In this document: piece by piece, positions 53,539 through 61,402 of the stretch
How positions within the stretch are numbered: the stretch's first letter is position 1
Layout of the letters: every line of letters begins with the position of its first letter
Source of the DNA: DATDFB01 sp035276475
GTDB taxonomy: Bacteria > Acidobacteriota > Thermoanaerobaculia > Gp7-AA8
Direction of reading: 5' to 3'
Assembly: GCA_035276475.1 (NCBI GenBank)
Contig: DATELQ010000026.1
Coordinates: 35,794-99,793, forward strand
Length of the DNA stretch: 64,000 nucleotides
Notes under the pieces: generated by a model
The model's input: the letters and a program-made list of their open reading frames with translations, nothing else
Told to the model about the DNA's origin: nothing
Databases searched by the model: none
Made by a program: the position numbers and the translations under genes

Positions 53539-54678
53539 ATGCGCCGCTGTCTCTTCGCTGTGAGCTTCGTCTTGTGTCTTGCCCCGGCGTTGCTCGCCGC
53601 GCGTATCGAACGCCCCGACATTCCGACGGACCCGGACGCGCTCTTTGCGCTCGCCAACCGCGTCGTGACGGCGGCGAACGCGCGGCTCGTGAACGGCCCG
53701 CAGGGTCCGTCCGTGATCGGAGCGGACGTGCACCTCGCCGTGGAGCCGCTCCTCCTCACGCTCGATGCCCGCCGCGACGCACTTACCACGCACGGGCTGG
53801 CCTACACCGCCGCACAGACGGAGGTCACGCTCGTTAGTACCGAGCGGTCCGCGCGCAGTGCGCGCCTGCGCGTCCTCGAGCGGACAACGTTCGCGCTCCA
53901 CAGCGATGCCGCCGGCGCACCGCCGGAAACGATCGTCGAACGCGAGCACGTGATTGACTGCGCGCGGACACCGCACGGCTGGATCGCCGTCGCGGATACC
54001 ATCCAAGACGATGATGCGCTCGCGCCGGCGTCGGATCCCAGTGTCGACCCCCACGTCGTCGTGCCGGCGATCGCCGTGGACGATTCCGTCATGCACGACG
54101 ACGCCAGCGTCGCGACGCGTCGATCGGGTTGGCCCGTGCAGGCGCTCGGCCGCACGTATGACCGCAGCGCCGTCGCATGGTACGCGCGTCGGTGGGTCGG
54201 TACGATCGACAGCATGTCAACGAGCGGCTACAACCCGAACTACGTCGCGTACTACCAGCACGATTGTTCAAACTTCGCGTCACAGTCCATCGCGTGGGGC
54301 GGGTTCCCACAGGTGAAGGGCTTCTACTGGCTCGCCTCGTCGTGGTGGTACGACACCTGGGCGTGGCCGCGGATCCACACGGATTCCTGGTCGATCGCGA
54401 ATACACTCAAGGCGTTCTTCGCGCAGTCCTCGCGCGTCACGCTCCTGTCGTCGATCCGTGATCTCCGCGTCGGCGACGTGCTTCAGGCAGACTGGGAGGG
54501 CGACGGGTGGGTCGACCACTCGGCGATCGTGACGGGCCGCGACAGTAATGGCAACATCTGGCTCACGTACCATAGCTACAACAAGAAGGACATTCCCTTC
54601 TGGGACTTCGATGCCGCAGCGAAGAGCCGGAACAAGAACGTCAAGTACTACCGCTGGCACCTGGCGGACGCGTTCTAG
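53539..54678 (+). CDS. Secreted protein with amidase_6-type domain
   Basis: A 379-residue protein with a signal peptide (LFAVSFVLCLAPALLAA). The N-terminal 200 residues are uncharacterised. From TYDRSAVAWYARRWVG onward it matches the putative amidase domain: YYQHDCSNFASQSIAWGG (catalytic Cys in HDCSNF), WWYDTWAW, and the His in DGWVDHSAIVTGRD. This domain is a NlpC/P60-like cysteine hydrolase, probably on cell-wall peptides. AAGGAC lies before the ATG. Confidence 0.8.
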   Translation: MRRCLFAVSFVLCLAPALLAARIERPDIPTDPDALFALANRVVTAANARLVNGPQGPSVIGADVHLAVEPLLLTLDARRDALTTHGLAYTAAQTEVTLVSTERSARSARLRVLERTTFALHSDAAGAPPETIVEREHVIDCARTPHGWIAVADTIQDDDALAPASDPSVDPHVVVPAIAVDDSVMHDDASVATRRSGWPVQALGRTYDRSAVAWYARRWVGTIDSMSTSGYNPNYVAYYQHDCSNFASQSIAWGGFPQVKGFYWLASSWWYDTWAWPRIHTDSWSIANTLKAFFAQSSRVTLLSSIRDLRVGDVLQADWEGDGWVDHSAIVTGRDSNGNIWLTYHSYNKKDIPFWDFDAAAKSRNKNVKYYRWHLADAF

Positions 54679-55090
54679 CGCGCGTCCCTGGCTGCGGCGC
54701 GCACACCGCATTGCGGCGCTCGCGCTCTTGCCTATCGCGCTCAGCTGCGCGCCTGCGAGCGCGCGGGGGGGCGCGTCGGAGCGCGAGGTGCTCGAGCGCT
54801 TCGTGGGAGCGATCCAGCGGCGCGATGGTGCGGCGCTCCAGGCGCTCGTGCGACCGGGCAACGCCGCGGACACGGAGATCGCAGCGCTCCTCGCGCGGAG
54901 CGGCGGGTGCTCGCTCACGGACGGCACGGCCCGTGTGGAGTACTCGCTGCTCCTCACGCCGAACACTTCGAGCGCAGTCGTCCGGGGGACGTGCGACGGC
55001 GCGCACCCACGGGCCGTCATTGAGGAGCACCTCGCGCTGCAGCGGCTCGACGACCGCTGGTACCTCGTGCTCGGCGCGCGGGAGCGCTGA
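54611..55090 (+). CDS. Small NTF2-like lipoprotein (start uncertain)
   Basis: The clear part begins at about 54,690 with a lipoprotein signal (IAALALLPIALSC) and continues as SEREVLERFVGAIQRRDGAA then LQALVRPGN, the opening of an NTF2/SnoaL-like fold, ending in ALQRLDDRWYLVLGARER. No good start codon precedes the signal except an ATG at 54611 inside the amidase gene, or a CTG. The gene is probably coupled to the amidase gene. Confidence 0.5.
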   Translation: MPQRRAGTRTSSTTAGTWRTRSSARPWLRRAHRIAALALLPIALSCAPASARGGASEREVLERFVGAIQRRDGAALQALVRPGNAADTEIAALLARSGGCSLTDGTARVEYSLLLTPNTSSAVVRGTCDGAHPRAVIEEHLALQRLDDRWYLVLGARER

Positions 55091-55212
55091 ACCACGTCCC
55101 GTGCGATCGGTCGCGGGTCGGGTGGCAGGTGCAGCAGCGCCGAGAACCGGGCCACAGATCCGGCCCCGTACGTCTCGTCAGCGCGACAGCGTCGAATTTT
55201 CGGGTGCTGGTC

Positions 55213-56943
55213 TTACGGCTGAACGGGATTCTCGAGCGGCTGGCTGTGCAACCACGTGGGTGGCTGCCAGCCGCTGATCGCTCCGTGGAACGCGTCCTCG
55301 ACCGACCAGAGTGCGCCCTCCACCCAGCCCTGCAACAACGAGTAGCCTTCGCCGACGACCATGATTGCGCCTGTTCCGTCGTTGCCGTTGACGAGATTGC
55401 AGATCTGGGGGTACGCGTCGCGCACCTTTACGCCGACGTTCCAGAAGTTCACACCGCCCGCGTAGGGTAAGGTCGCCCAGTCCATCGCAGCGCCACCGAT
55501 CGGATCGGGGAGCGACCCTTGTACGGTCGCGCCGTAGAGCGTTGCGAACTGCTGGTGGACGGTGCTGAAGAGCGGGTGATCGTTCAGGGACGTGCCGTCT
55601 CCGACGCGCCACGCGACGTTGCCGGTACCGAGGCTCTCCGTTCCGCTAATCGCAGAAACGTCAGAGAACAGGTCGGTGTCGATGTTTGCGTTCGGCTCCT
55701 GCGTCATCAGGCCGGCCCAATAGCCAGCCTTCAGCCCATCGGAGTACGACGCCTGCAGCAGCACGTAGTACTCGCCAGTGGGTGACGTGCCGGCGGGCGG
55801 ATACATGCCGAAGTTGTAGATCTGGCGCATGGGGAAATCGGTCGTGAAGCGCGTGTATTGCGGCCAGACCGAGCTTTGTGCGGTGAGCGCCTGATAGAGG
55901 GAATCCGCCGGCGTGACCTGGTAGACGAGAAAGATTTTGAACAGCGGGACGGGCTGCGCCTGTGACAGCAGATCGGCGAACGGAGCGAGCGGGTTGTCGA
56001 GCGGCACGTTGGCAAGCATCTGCAGCACGCGCGGCGTGACGGCGAAGATGACGTTATCGGTCGTGATCGTTTGGAGGCCGTCGGGGGTAGAGACAGTGAC
56101 GAGGTAGCCGCCGCCGAGCTTCGACACCGAGATCACTGACGAATTGAATTGCACCATCTCCGGTGGGAGTTGTGCGGCCAGTGCGTCGGGAAGTGTTTCG
56201 TAGCCGCTCTGGAGCGCGTAGTAGACCGGATCGGTTGCGAAATCCGCCGCCATGTCGATCACGGCGGAGGTGGCGTTCCAGTTCGCGGGCACCGTGTCGT
56301 AGGCGCCCGCATCCGTAAACAGTTCGTAGCCCTCGTTGGAGAGTTCGGTCGGCGCATACTGCCCGTTCGTCACGACGAGGTTCCAGAACCCCTGGATATC
56401 GAGCGGCGAGATCTCGAGGATCTGATTCACCATGTCCCGTAGCGTGACGTTTCCGCCGGCGTCGGGGAACGTGACGCCCCGCAGCGCGCCCTTCGTCAGG
56501 ACGGAGTCCATCAGCGTGCCCGGTCCGGCGTTCGCGGCGGTGAGCTGCTGCTGCTCTTGCGGCGCGAGCTTGTACACAGTCTGCTGCGCCCAGTTCGTCG
56601 CTTGCACGGCTTGCGTTCGCAGGTAGTGCCAGTTCGACGGGCTGTCGGCCGGAAACGGGACGTAGGGAAGGTTCAGGTGCGTGGCAAGCCATCCAACGTA
56701 GAGGTGGAAGTTCAGAAACCGCATCCCGCCGAGCTCGGCGCGCAGGCCCGAGTCCGACGGGAGTTGCCCGGACTCGCCGAAGTTCTCGAGCGGCCAGGTG
56801 TACAGCCGTCCGCCGGTCCGCGCCGATCCCTCAAGAACCGTCAGCTGTTTCGGGTCGACGGTGTTCGTATCCACCGTCAGACGCCAAGCCGCATACAAAC
56901 CTGCAACGCCGCCGCCGATCACGACATAGGAAAAGTCGCTCAC
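55213..56943 (-). CDS. FAD-dependent amine oxidase
   Basis: A 576-residue flavoprotein. The dinucleotide fold FSYVVIGGGVAGLYAAWRL is followed by LEGSARTGGRLYTW, the second FAD-contact motif of monoamine/polyamine oxidases. In the middle, DNVIFAVTPRVLQML corresponds to the strand near the flavin, and VMVVGEGYSLLQGWVEGAL ends the FAD domain. No signal peptide; the substrate is unknown. It is a single gene, read opposite to its neighbours. Confidence 0.85.
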   Translation of the reverse strand: MSDFSYVVIGGGVAGLYAAWRLTVDTNTVDPKQLTVLEGSARTGGRLYTWPLENFGESGQLPSDSGLRAELGGMRFLNFHLYVGWLATHLNLPYVPFPADSPSNWHYLRTQAVQATNWAQQTVYKLAPQEQQQLTAANAGPGTLMDSVLTKGALRGVTFPDAGGNVTLRDMVNQILEISPLDIQGFWNLVVTNGQYAPTELSNEGYELFTDAGAYDTVPANWNATSAVIDMAADFATDPVYYALQSGYETLPDALAAQLPPEMVQFNSSVISVSKLGGGYLVTVSTPDGLQTITTDNVIFAVTPRVLQMLANVPLDNPLAPFADLLSQAQPVPLFKIFLVYQVTPADSLYQALTAQSSVWPQYTRFTTDFPMRQIYNFGMYPPAGTSPTGEYYVLLQASYSDGLKAGYWAGLMTQEPNANIDTDLFSDVSAISGTESLGTGNVAWRVGDGTSLNDHPLFSTVHQQFATLYGATVQGSLPDPIGGAAMDWATLPYAGGVNFWNVGVKVRDAYPQICNLVNGNDGTGAIMVVGEGYSLLQGWVEGALWSVEDAFHGAISGWQPPTWLHSQPLENPVQP

Positions 56944-57128
56944 GTTGCCTCCGCTGAATTGTCGATCGAACCCGCCCGGAGATTAGCACAGAATGACGGA
57001 ACGTGAGAAGGATGGCGTAACGTAAGGATGCATGCGTTCGCCCGGCGATTGTGTAGCGCCCTCGAACGAAGCGCTGGCCGCTGGATGGCGTCGGGTGCGG
57101 CTGGAGAGGCGAAGGAGATTGCAGTCGC

Positions 57129-57605
57129 TCAGCGCCTCTTTACGGTTTGTGCGCGTTTCTGGGTACCTGCGCGGGCGTCGTCCTCAATACCCCACGGCGC
57201 CGCGTGATACCCGGGGAGTTCGCGGATGAGCCGGTGCCGGAGCGCCGCGCAGAGCGCACGGGCTTCGGACCTCGGCCACCCCGCGTACTCACAGGACTGG
57301 TACTCGTAGCAGTCGATCGCCTTGAGGAGCTCGACCGGCGAGAACGCGGCCGGCGGGAGGTACAGGTACATCTGCGGGCGGACGCGTGCACCCGGCAGTA
57401 GCTTGTCGGCTTTATGCGCGTATCGGGACGCCACGCTCGCGACGCACGTGGCGAGGAGGAGTCGTCCGGTCGCCTGCGGGTCGCTGCACGTTTTCCATCG
57501 ACCGGCGATGACGTACGAGAGACCATCCGGGAAAAGGTTGCTGCTCCGCGTGGCGGCGTGCGCGAGCGCGTCGATGTGGTGCGCGGAGACGATCCATGCA
57601 GACAT
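57129..57605 (-). CDS. Hypothetical protein, 158 residues
   Basis: A soluble protein from ATG 57605: MSAWIVSAHHIDALAHAATR, LSYVIAGRWKTCSDPQAT, MYLYLPPAAFSPVELLKAID, RSEARALCAALRHRLIREL. It is helical and has three cysteines. No family recognised; HHIDAL near the start looks like small cargo proteins found on mobile elements. There is no clear ribosome-binding site. The frame is open upstream, but that part overlaps non-protein-like sequence. Confidence 0.55.
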   Translation of the reverse strand: MSAWIVSAHHIDALAHAATRSSNLFPDGLSYVIAGRWKTCSDPQATGRLLLATCVASVASRYAHKADKLLPGARVRPQMYLYLPPAAFSPVELLKAIDCYEYQSCEYAGWPRSEARALCAALRHRLIRELPGYHAAPWGIEDDARAGTQKRAQTVKRR

Positions 57606-57833
57606 AGCGGGTGGGGGTAGCTGATTTGAGAAAGAACGGCGTTGAGCCGGCGGGGCCCGAGGACCTGCGCCGGGTGCAATCTCACTTCGCGGAGGGAGTG
57701 TCTCCCGACACGTCCGCCGGGGATCGGAACGGGTCGGAACGCCATCCAGCGCACGGCTGGCCACGACGGAAACCCAGCCGGAAGAGGAGGGCGAGTACGA
57801 GCGCTCCGCCGACCCGCGCTCCGTTCTGAACCC

Positions 57834-57878
57834 GGGGGGTAGGAAAGTCCGTCGCGGAGTCACCCCTCCATCAGGAGG
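57834..57878 (+). promoter_or_regulatory. Leader motif copy 5
   Basis: GTAGGAAA (57839-57846), a 12-base spacer with stem TCCG/CGGA, GTCACCCC (57859-57866). Outer stem GGGG (57835-57838) with CCCC (57863-57866). The overlapping CCTCC (57865-57869) can instead close on the GGAGG ribosome-binding site (57874-57878) with loop ATCA. This is the clearest copy of the switch. Confidence 0.7.
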
Positions 57879-57884
57879 TTACTC

Positions 57885-58334
57885 ATGCGACGCAATGTAG
57901 CCATGACCACGGTTCTGATGCTGCTCACGGCGGCGCTCCTCGCGCAGACCGTCCGACCCGTCGATCCGTATGCGGCGTTTCCCCACGGCACCACGTTTTG
58001 GGCGAATGAGCGGGGCTCGACGATCCGCCTCGAGAACGCCGGTGGCGGCAAGCTCTCGGGGTTCTTCACCACGTCCGTCGGATGCGGGAAGGGGACGAAG
58101 AAGCCGCTGGTCGGGTTCTACAACGGTAACAGTGTCGGCTTCGTCGTCGACTTCGGGAAGGATTGCCCCTCCACCACGTCCTGGAACGGCACCTTCTGGT
58201 CAGGTACACCGAATCGCATGAAGACGCTGTGGTACCTCACCAGCGGAGGCGTGCCGGCGTGGAATTCAACCAATGCCGGTGCCGACAACTTTACGCAAAT
58301 CCAGCCGGCGCAAGCACCCGTGGAGTTGAAGTAG
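57885..58334 (+). CDS. Secreted avidin/streptavidin homologue
   Basis: A 149-residue protein with a signal peptide (MTTVLMLLTAALLAQT). The mature part aligns with streptavidin in order: GTTFWANERGSTIRL (streptavidin GTWYNQLGSTF; N41 and S45), GGGKLSGFFTTSVG (GALTGTYESAVG), STTSWNGTFWSG (SATTWSGQYVGG; W100), KTLWYLTSGG (INTQWLLTSG; W116), PAWNSTNAGADNFTQIQP (NAWKSTLVGHDTFTKVKP; W126, D134). Biotin contacts N23, S27, S88, W92, W108, W120 and D128 have counterparts; Y43 is Phe. Two cysteines (67, 94) may form a disulphide. Expected role: binding biotin outside the cell. Confidence 0.85.
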   Translation: MRRNVAMTTVLMLLTAALLAQTVRPVDPYAAFPHGTTFWANERGSTIRLENAGGGKLSGFFTTSVGCGKGTKKPLVGFYNGNSVGFVVDFGKDCPSTTSWNGTFWSGTPNRMKTLWYLTSGGVPAWNSTNAGADNFTQIQPAQAPVELK

Positions 58335-58436
58335 CACTGCCTACTCAGCCAGCCAGCGCTGTCGGCTCCGGCGGGATCGTTATCCTTACTAGATTTCACG
58401 GAGTTCGGCCAGAATTTCACCGAAAGGCGAACAACG

Positions 58437-58829
58437 ATGTCGTTGACGACGGAGGATCTGCTCAAACTCCTCGTGACCAACTGCCCGCGAGATGTTGCCC
58501 GCATCGGGCAGGAGAACGTCAGGATGGTCGTTGAGGACTATGGACGCTCTTCGGGGCCGCCGAATCTGACGAATCGTGCTCCATCGCGCCAGTCGATCTC
58601 CGCGTCGTCCCACCAGCTCGTGAACGTTCCTGGTCGTACGAAATCGCCTGCGAACGCCGCCTCAACCATGTTGACGCCATGTGGGGTAATGCTCCAGAAC
58701 CTCGGGACGAATCTCTTCCCGCGCACCGGAAAAGGACGAGCGGGGAGAACCCATCCCTTTCTGACCGCATCCCACAGGGCGCTCGTCTCGTTCGAAATGG
58801 ATGGAGAGAAAACGTGCTCCTCCGTCTGA
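58437..58829 (+). CDS. Possible small gene opposite to the 58538-58867 frame
   Basis: ATG 58437 is preceded by GAAAGG at a good distance, and the first 40 residues (MSLTTEDLLKLLVTNCPRDV) look like a real amphipathic N-terminus. After about residue 42 the composition (Ser/Arg/Pro-rich) looks like the antisense of the convergent frame. It may be a remnant whose 3' part was replaced. Confidence 0.3.
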   Translation: MSLTTEDLLKLLVTNCPRDVARIGQENVRMVVEDYGRSSGPPNLTNRAPSRQSISASSHQLVNVPGRTKSPANAASTMLTPCGVMLQNLGTNLFPRTGKGRAGRTHPFLTASHRALVSFEMDGEKTCSSV

Positions 58830-58867
58830 AGTTCCTGGAGCACTCTCGTTGAGATCTTGGGCGCCAT
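58538..58867 (-). CDS. Hypothetical protein, 109 residues
   Basis: MAPKISTRVLQELQTEEHVF, RGKRFVPRFWSITPHGVNMV, TFTSWWDDAEIDWRDGARFV: aromatic-rich and protein-like, no family recognised. ATG 58867. It overlaps the plus-strand frame at 58437 on the other strand; composition favours this one as the real gene over their common stretch. Confidence 0.45.
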   Translation of the reverse strand: MAPKISTRVLQELQTEEHVFSPSISNETSALWDAVRKGWVLPARPFPVRGKRFVPRFWSITPHGVNMVEAAFAGDFVRPGTFTSWWDDAEIDWRDGARFVRFGGPEERP

Positions 58868-59330
58868 GAACGTCCGTTGCAGTACGTACAGCGCGACGTG
58901 CAGCGATACCGTGCGCCGCTCGTTCGTTGCCCTTCGATCTCCGCCCGCCAGGGCTCGCGCGCCGCTTGCGGACCATCCCGCGACCGGCTACGAATGAGAG
59001 GGGCAGAAATGGCTTCTCCGTGCGATCTCCCAGCAGACCCCCGCTGACCGCACCTTCGGATGTGCGCAGGAGGTCAGTGGCACCGACCGCCAGGGCAGGT
59101 ACTGCATGGTTCGGGGCGTTCAGATGGGGACTCCGTGGAGCCGAGGGGGAGTCGACCCCCTTGCTCCCCTGCGTGCAGAGTAGGCGTATCTCGACGGCCT
59201 ACGTGCCCGTGTGGTACACCGAAAGGGCTCCCGAGCGTCCTTTCGCAGCCGTCCTCGTGGAAGGGGAGAAGGCACAAACCTGGTGCCCCAATCCGGGTCG
59301 CGAAACGGTCGGAGAGCGCATCCAGACGCG
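58868..59330. other. Gap of about 460 bases without a credible gene
   Basis: Only Arg/Ser-rich shadow frames; no ribosome-binding site, leader motif or repeat. It ends at the broken tRNA-His. Confidence 0.5.
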
Positions 59331-59379
59331 GTGGGTGTAGCTCAGCTGGTTAGAGCGCCAGGTTGTGGCCCTGGAGGTC
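59331..59379 (+). pseudogene. tRNA-His(GTG) 5' part, broken in the T-arm
   Basis: GTGGGTG acceptor strand, a normal D-arm (TAGCTCAGCTGGTTAGAGC) and anticodon arm CCAGG-TTGTGGC-CCTGG (anticodon GTG) are intact through AGGTC. The T-arm and the 3' acceptor strand (should be CACCCAC) are missing. The downstream sequence does not pair, so the gene cannot fold as a tRNA. Confidence 0.8.
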
Positions 59380-59455
59380 TGCGATGCGAATCAACATACT
59401 TTTGTTGCCAGGAGCCCGCACGGCGCGCAGACTCCCAACGCCGCCCCATCCTTCC

Positions 59456-59656
59456 ATGCCCCGTACACGTTCCGCACCGAAGAGCCGCCGACTTTGTCCT
59501 TGCGGCGGAACAACCGCGCGCCTCTTCGAGAGCCGCGATGGGAGGATGTTCGTCCTCATCTGCACGCGGTGCGGCTACGCCGTCCTCCCCGCCGCGTCGT
59601 ACTGCATCATCCCAGCGTCGCCACCACCGCGACGCCTACGGCGGACCTCGACGTAA
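59456..59656 (+). CDS. Small zinc-ribbon protein
   Basis: A 66-residue protein from ATG 59456. RRLCPCGGTTARLFESRDG and FVLICTRCGYAVLPAASYC give CxCG...CxxC, a zinc ribbon, and basic tails flank it. No ribosome-binding site is obvious. Such small ribbons are frequent in phage and integrative elements, often as transcription or recombination accessories. Confidence 0.5.
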   Translation: MPRTRSAPKSRRLCPCGGTTARLFESRDGRMFVLICTRCGYAVLPAASYCIIPASPPPRRLRRTST

Positions 59657-59659
59657 GAT

Positions 59660-60220
59660 TTGAGACGGCGGACCCCGAAGGGAGAGGCTGCTTGTCACGC
59701 GGAAGGCCACGAGTACATCGCGCCGCTCCTCGTCCTCACAAGCGCGGAGGACGCGGCGATGCCGTTCGGCGTGCTGCACGACCGCATCTGCGACGCCCCG
59801 CGGGGCCACCGCCCACTGCTCACCTTCGCGAGTACATTCCATTCGACGCTACTGGTCTGGAGGCACCGGCTGGCGAGCTTCGAGGAGGCGGTGCGCACGC
59901 GACTACGGGACGAACGCGACGTGCCGTGGAACGCGCTGCAGCGGGCGTTTAATGAATCGCGGTGCGACATGAAAGCCATCGAATTTCAGAAGGTTATCTA
60001 CGTCGCGCGATTCGATTTGCATCGTACGATCTGCCGCGTATCTTCGAAACGATCCTTCCGATCTGGACGAAGCGCGCACACTGATTGCGTCGTCGCGCCC
60101 CTCGTGCTGAAAACGCCGCATCTGGAAGCCATTTCTTTCCCTTCTCGGGGTCGGGGGGTGCCTTCCAAGCTGACTACGCGGGTTCGATTCCCGTCTCCCG
60201 CTCGCAAACGGCGTCTGTAA
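59660..60220 (+). CDS. Hypothetical protein reading into a tRNA remnant
   Basis: A 186-residue frame (TTG start; an ATG inside at about 59759). The centre looks like protein: YIAPLLVLTSAEDAAMPFGV, HSTLLVWRHRLASFEEAVRT, SRCDMKAIEFQKVIYVARFD. The last 20 residues (VPSKLTTRVRFPSPA) are the tRNA-Gly remnant translated, so the real gene was probably truncated at about 60150 or ends by read-through. No family recognised. Confidence 0.35.
   Translation: MRRRTPKGEAACHAEGHEYIAPLLVLTSAEDAAMPFGVLHDRICDAPRGHRPLLTFASTFHSTLLVWRHRLASFEEAVRTRLRDERDVPWNALQRAFNESRCDMKAIEFQKVIYVARFDLHRTICRVSSKRSFRSGRSAHTDCVVAPLVLKTPHLEAISFPSRGRGVPSKLTTRVRFPSPARKRRL
60160..60202 (+). pseudogene. tRNA-Gly(TCC) 3' part, possible att site
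   Basis: Anticodon loop CTTCCAA, T-arm GCGGGTTCGATTCCCGT and 3' acceptor CTCCCGC with discriminator T are present; the anticodon stem no longer pairs and no 5' half is found nearby. A 3' tRNA piece about 150 bp before an integrase gene is the usual mark of an attachment site. Confidence 0.7.
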
Positions 60221-60358
60221 GCCGCGCCTCGCGCACGCTGACCATTCCCGCCTCGGGGCCGGAGTGCATCAGCGTCGTGCGCGCAGATCTCGTCGCGTCG
60301 CAGAAGCGGATGCACGCGACGAACCGCATCCGTACGCCATCCTTTACCTTTCACTCCC

Positions 60359-61384
60359 ATGCGGTCCTCCAATTCTCATACTCGATCAGCCTCCGCGGTC
60401 CCTATCCCTCCACCGGTCGCGGGTACGCGCCCGATGGACCTCCCACGCGTGCCGCTCCCCGACGAGGACGTCGCGGAGATGCTCGCAGCACTCACGCGCC
60501 GCTTCGATGACTTCGTCGCGCGCGCCGCCGTCCGGCGCAGTCCCCACACGATTCGCTGGTACCGCGCCGCGTTCGCGCGCTACCGGCGGTACCTCGCCGG
60601 TGCGGGCGCGACCCCGGCGACGGTCCGCGCGCGGCTACTCGACCTCGACGGCTGGGTCGACTGGAACCTCACGAACGGCGTGTCGCACATCGCGACGAAC
60701 ACGTACTGGCGCGCGCTCCGGCCGTTCTTCAATGACTGGGAGGCTACCGACGGCGCGCCGAACCCGTACCGCACGCACAGAGCGCCGCGGTTCAACCCCG
60801 CGCCGCCGAAGGCGCTCTCGCGCGAGCACTGCGCGCGCATCCTCCTCACGGCGGCGAACTACCCGCGGTGGGACACGTTCCAGCGCGCCCGCGCAGCCGC
60901 GGTCCTCGGCGTCATGCTGTACGCGGGCCTGCGGCGCGGAGAAGCTCTGGGCCTGCTGAACGGTGACGTGAACTTCGAGCACGGCGAGCTCCGCGTCGCC
61001 CGCGGCAAGGGCGCGTTCGGCGGCAAGACGCGGTTCGTCCCGATGAACGCCGACCTCCTCCGCCTCGTGCGCGCGTACCAGCGGGAGCGCGAGCGCCGCG
61101 GACTCGACGGCGCGCCCGAGTTCTTCGTGTCCACGCGGAGCCGCGCCGGTTTGTCAGGGTCCGGCCTCCACCTCATCGTCCGCGCGGTGGTACGCGGCTC
61201 CGGCGTGGCGTTCTCGCCGCACGCGCTGCGGCACTCGTTCGTGACGCACCTGCTGCGGGCCGGCGTGCCGCTGTACATGGCGCGCGACCTCGCGGGCCAC
61301 AGCCACATCGAGACGACGCTCATCTACACGAAGGTCTTCCCGAAGGACCGGCACGACAGCGTGCGGAAGCTCTCGTTCGAGTGA
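60359..61384 (+). CDS. Tyrosine integrase 2
   Basis: A 341-residue recombinase. N-terminal SAM-like domain (SPHTIRWYRAAFARYRRYLA), then R in YAGLRRGEALGLL, HxxR in HALRHSFVTHLLRAG and H/Y in DLAGHSHIETTLIYTKV. The start is ATG 60359; an in-frame ATG at 60434 is also possible. It follows a tRNA-Gly 3' remnant, so it is probably the enzyme of a second element inserted at a tRNA-Gly. Its stop faces the convergent integrase 3. Confidence 0.9.
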   Translation: MRSSNSHTRSASAVPIPPPVAGTRPMDLPRVPLPDEDVAEMLAALTRRFDDFVARAAVRRSPHTIRWYRAAFARYRRYLAGAGATPATVRARLLDLDGWVDWNLTNGVSHIATNTYWRALRPFFNDWEATDGAPNPYRTHRAPRFNPAPPKALSREHCARILLTAANYPRWDTFQRARAAAVLGVMLYAGLRRGEALGLLNGDVNFEHGELRVARGKGAFGGKTRFVPMNADLLRLVRAYQRERERRGLDGAPEFFVSTRSRAGLSGSGLHLIVRAVVRGSGVAFSPHALRHSFVTHLLRAGVPLYMARDLAGHSHIETTLIYTKVFPKDRHDSVRKLSFE

Positions 61385-61402
61385 CGGCTGCTGCGCGCAG
61401 CG

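Noticed and set aside
59331..59400. Functional tRNA-His
   Set aside because: The T-arm and 3' acceptor strand are missing and the downstream bases do not pair.
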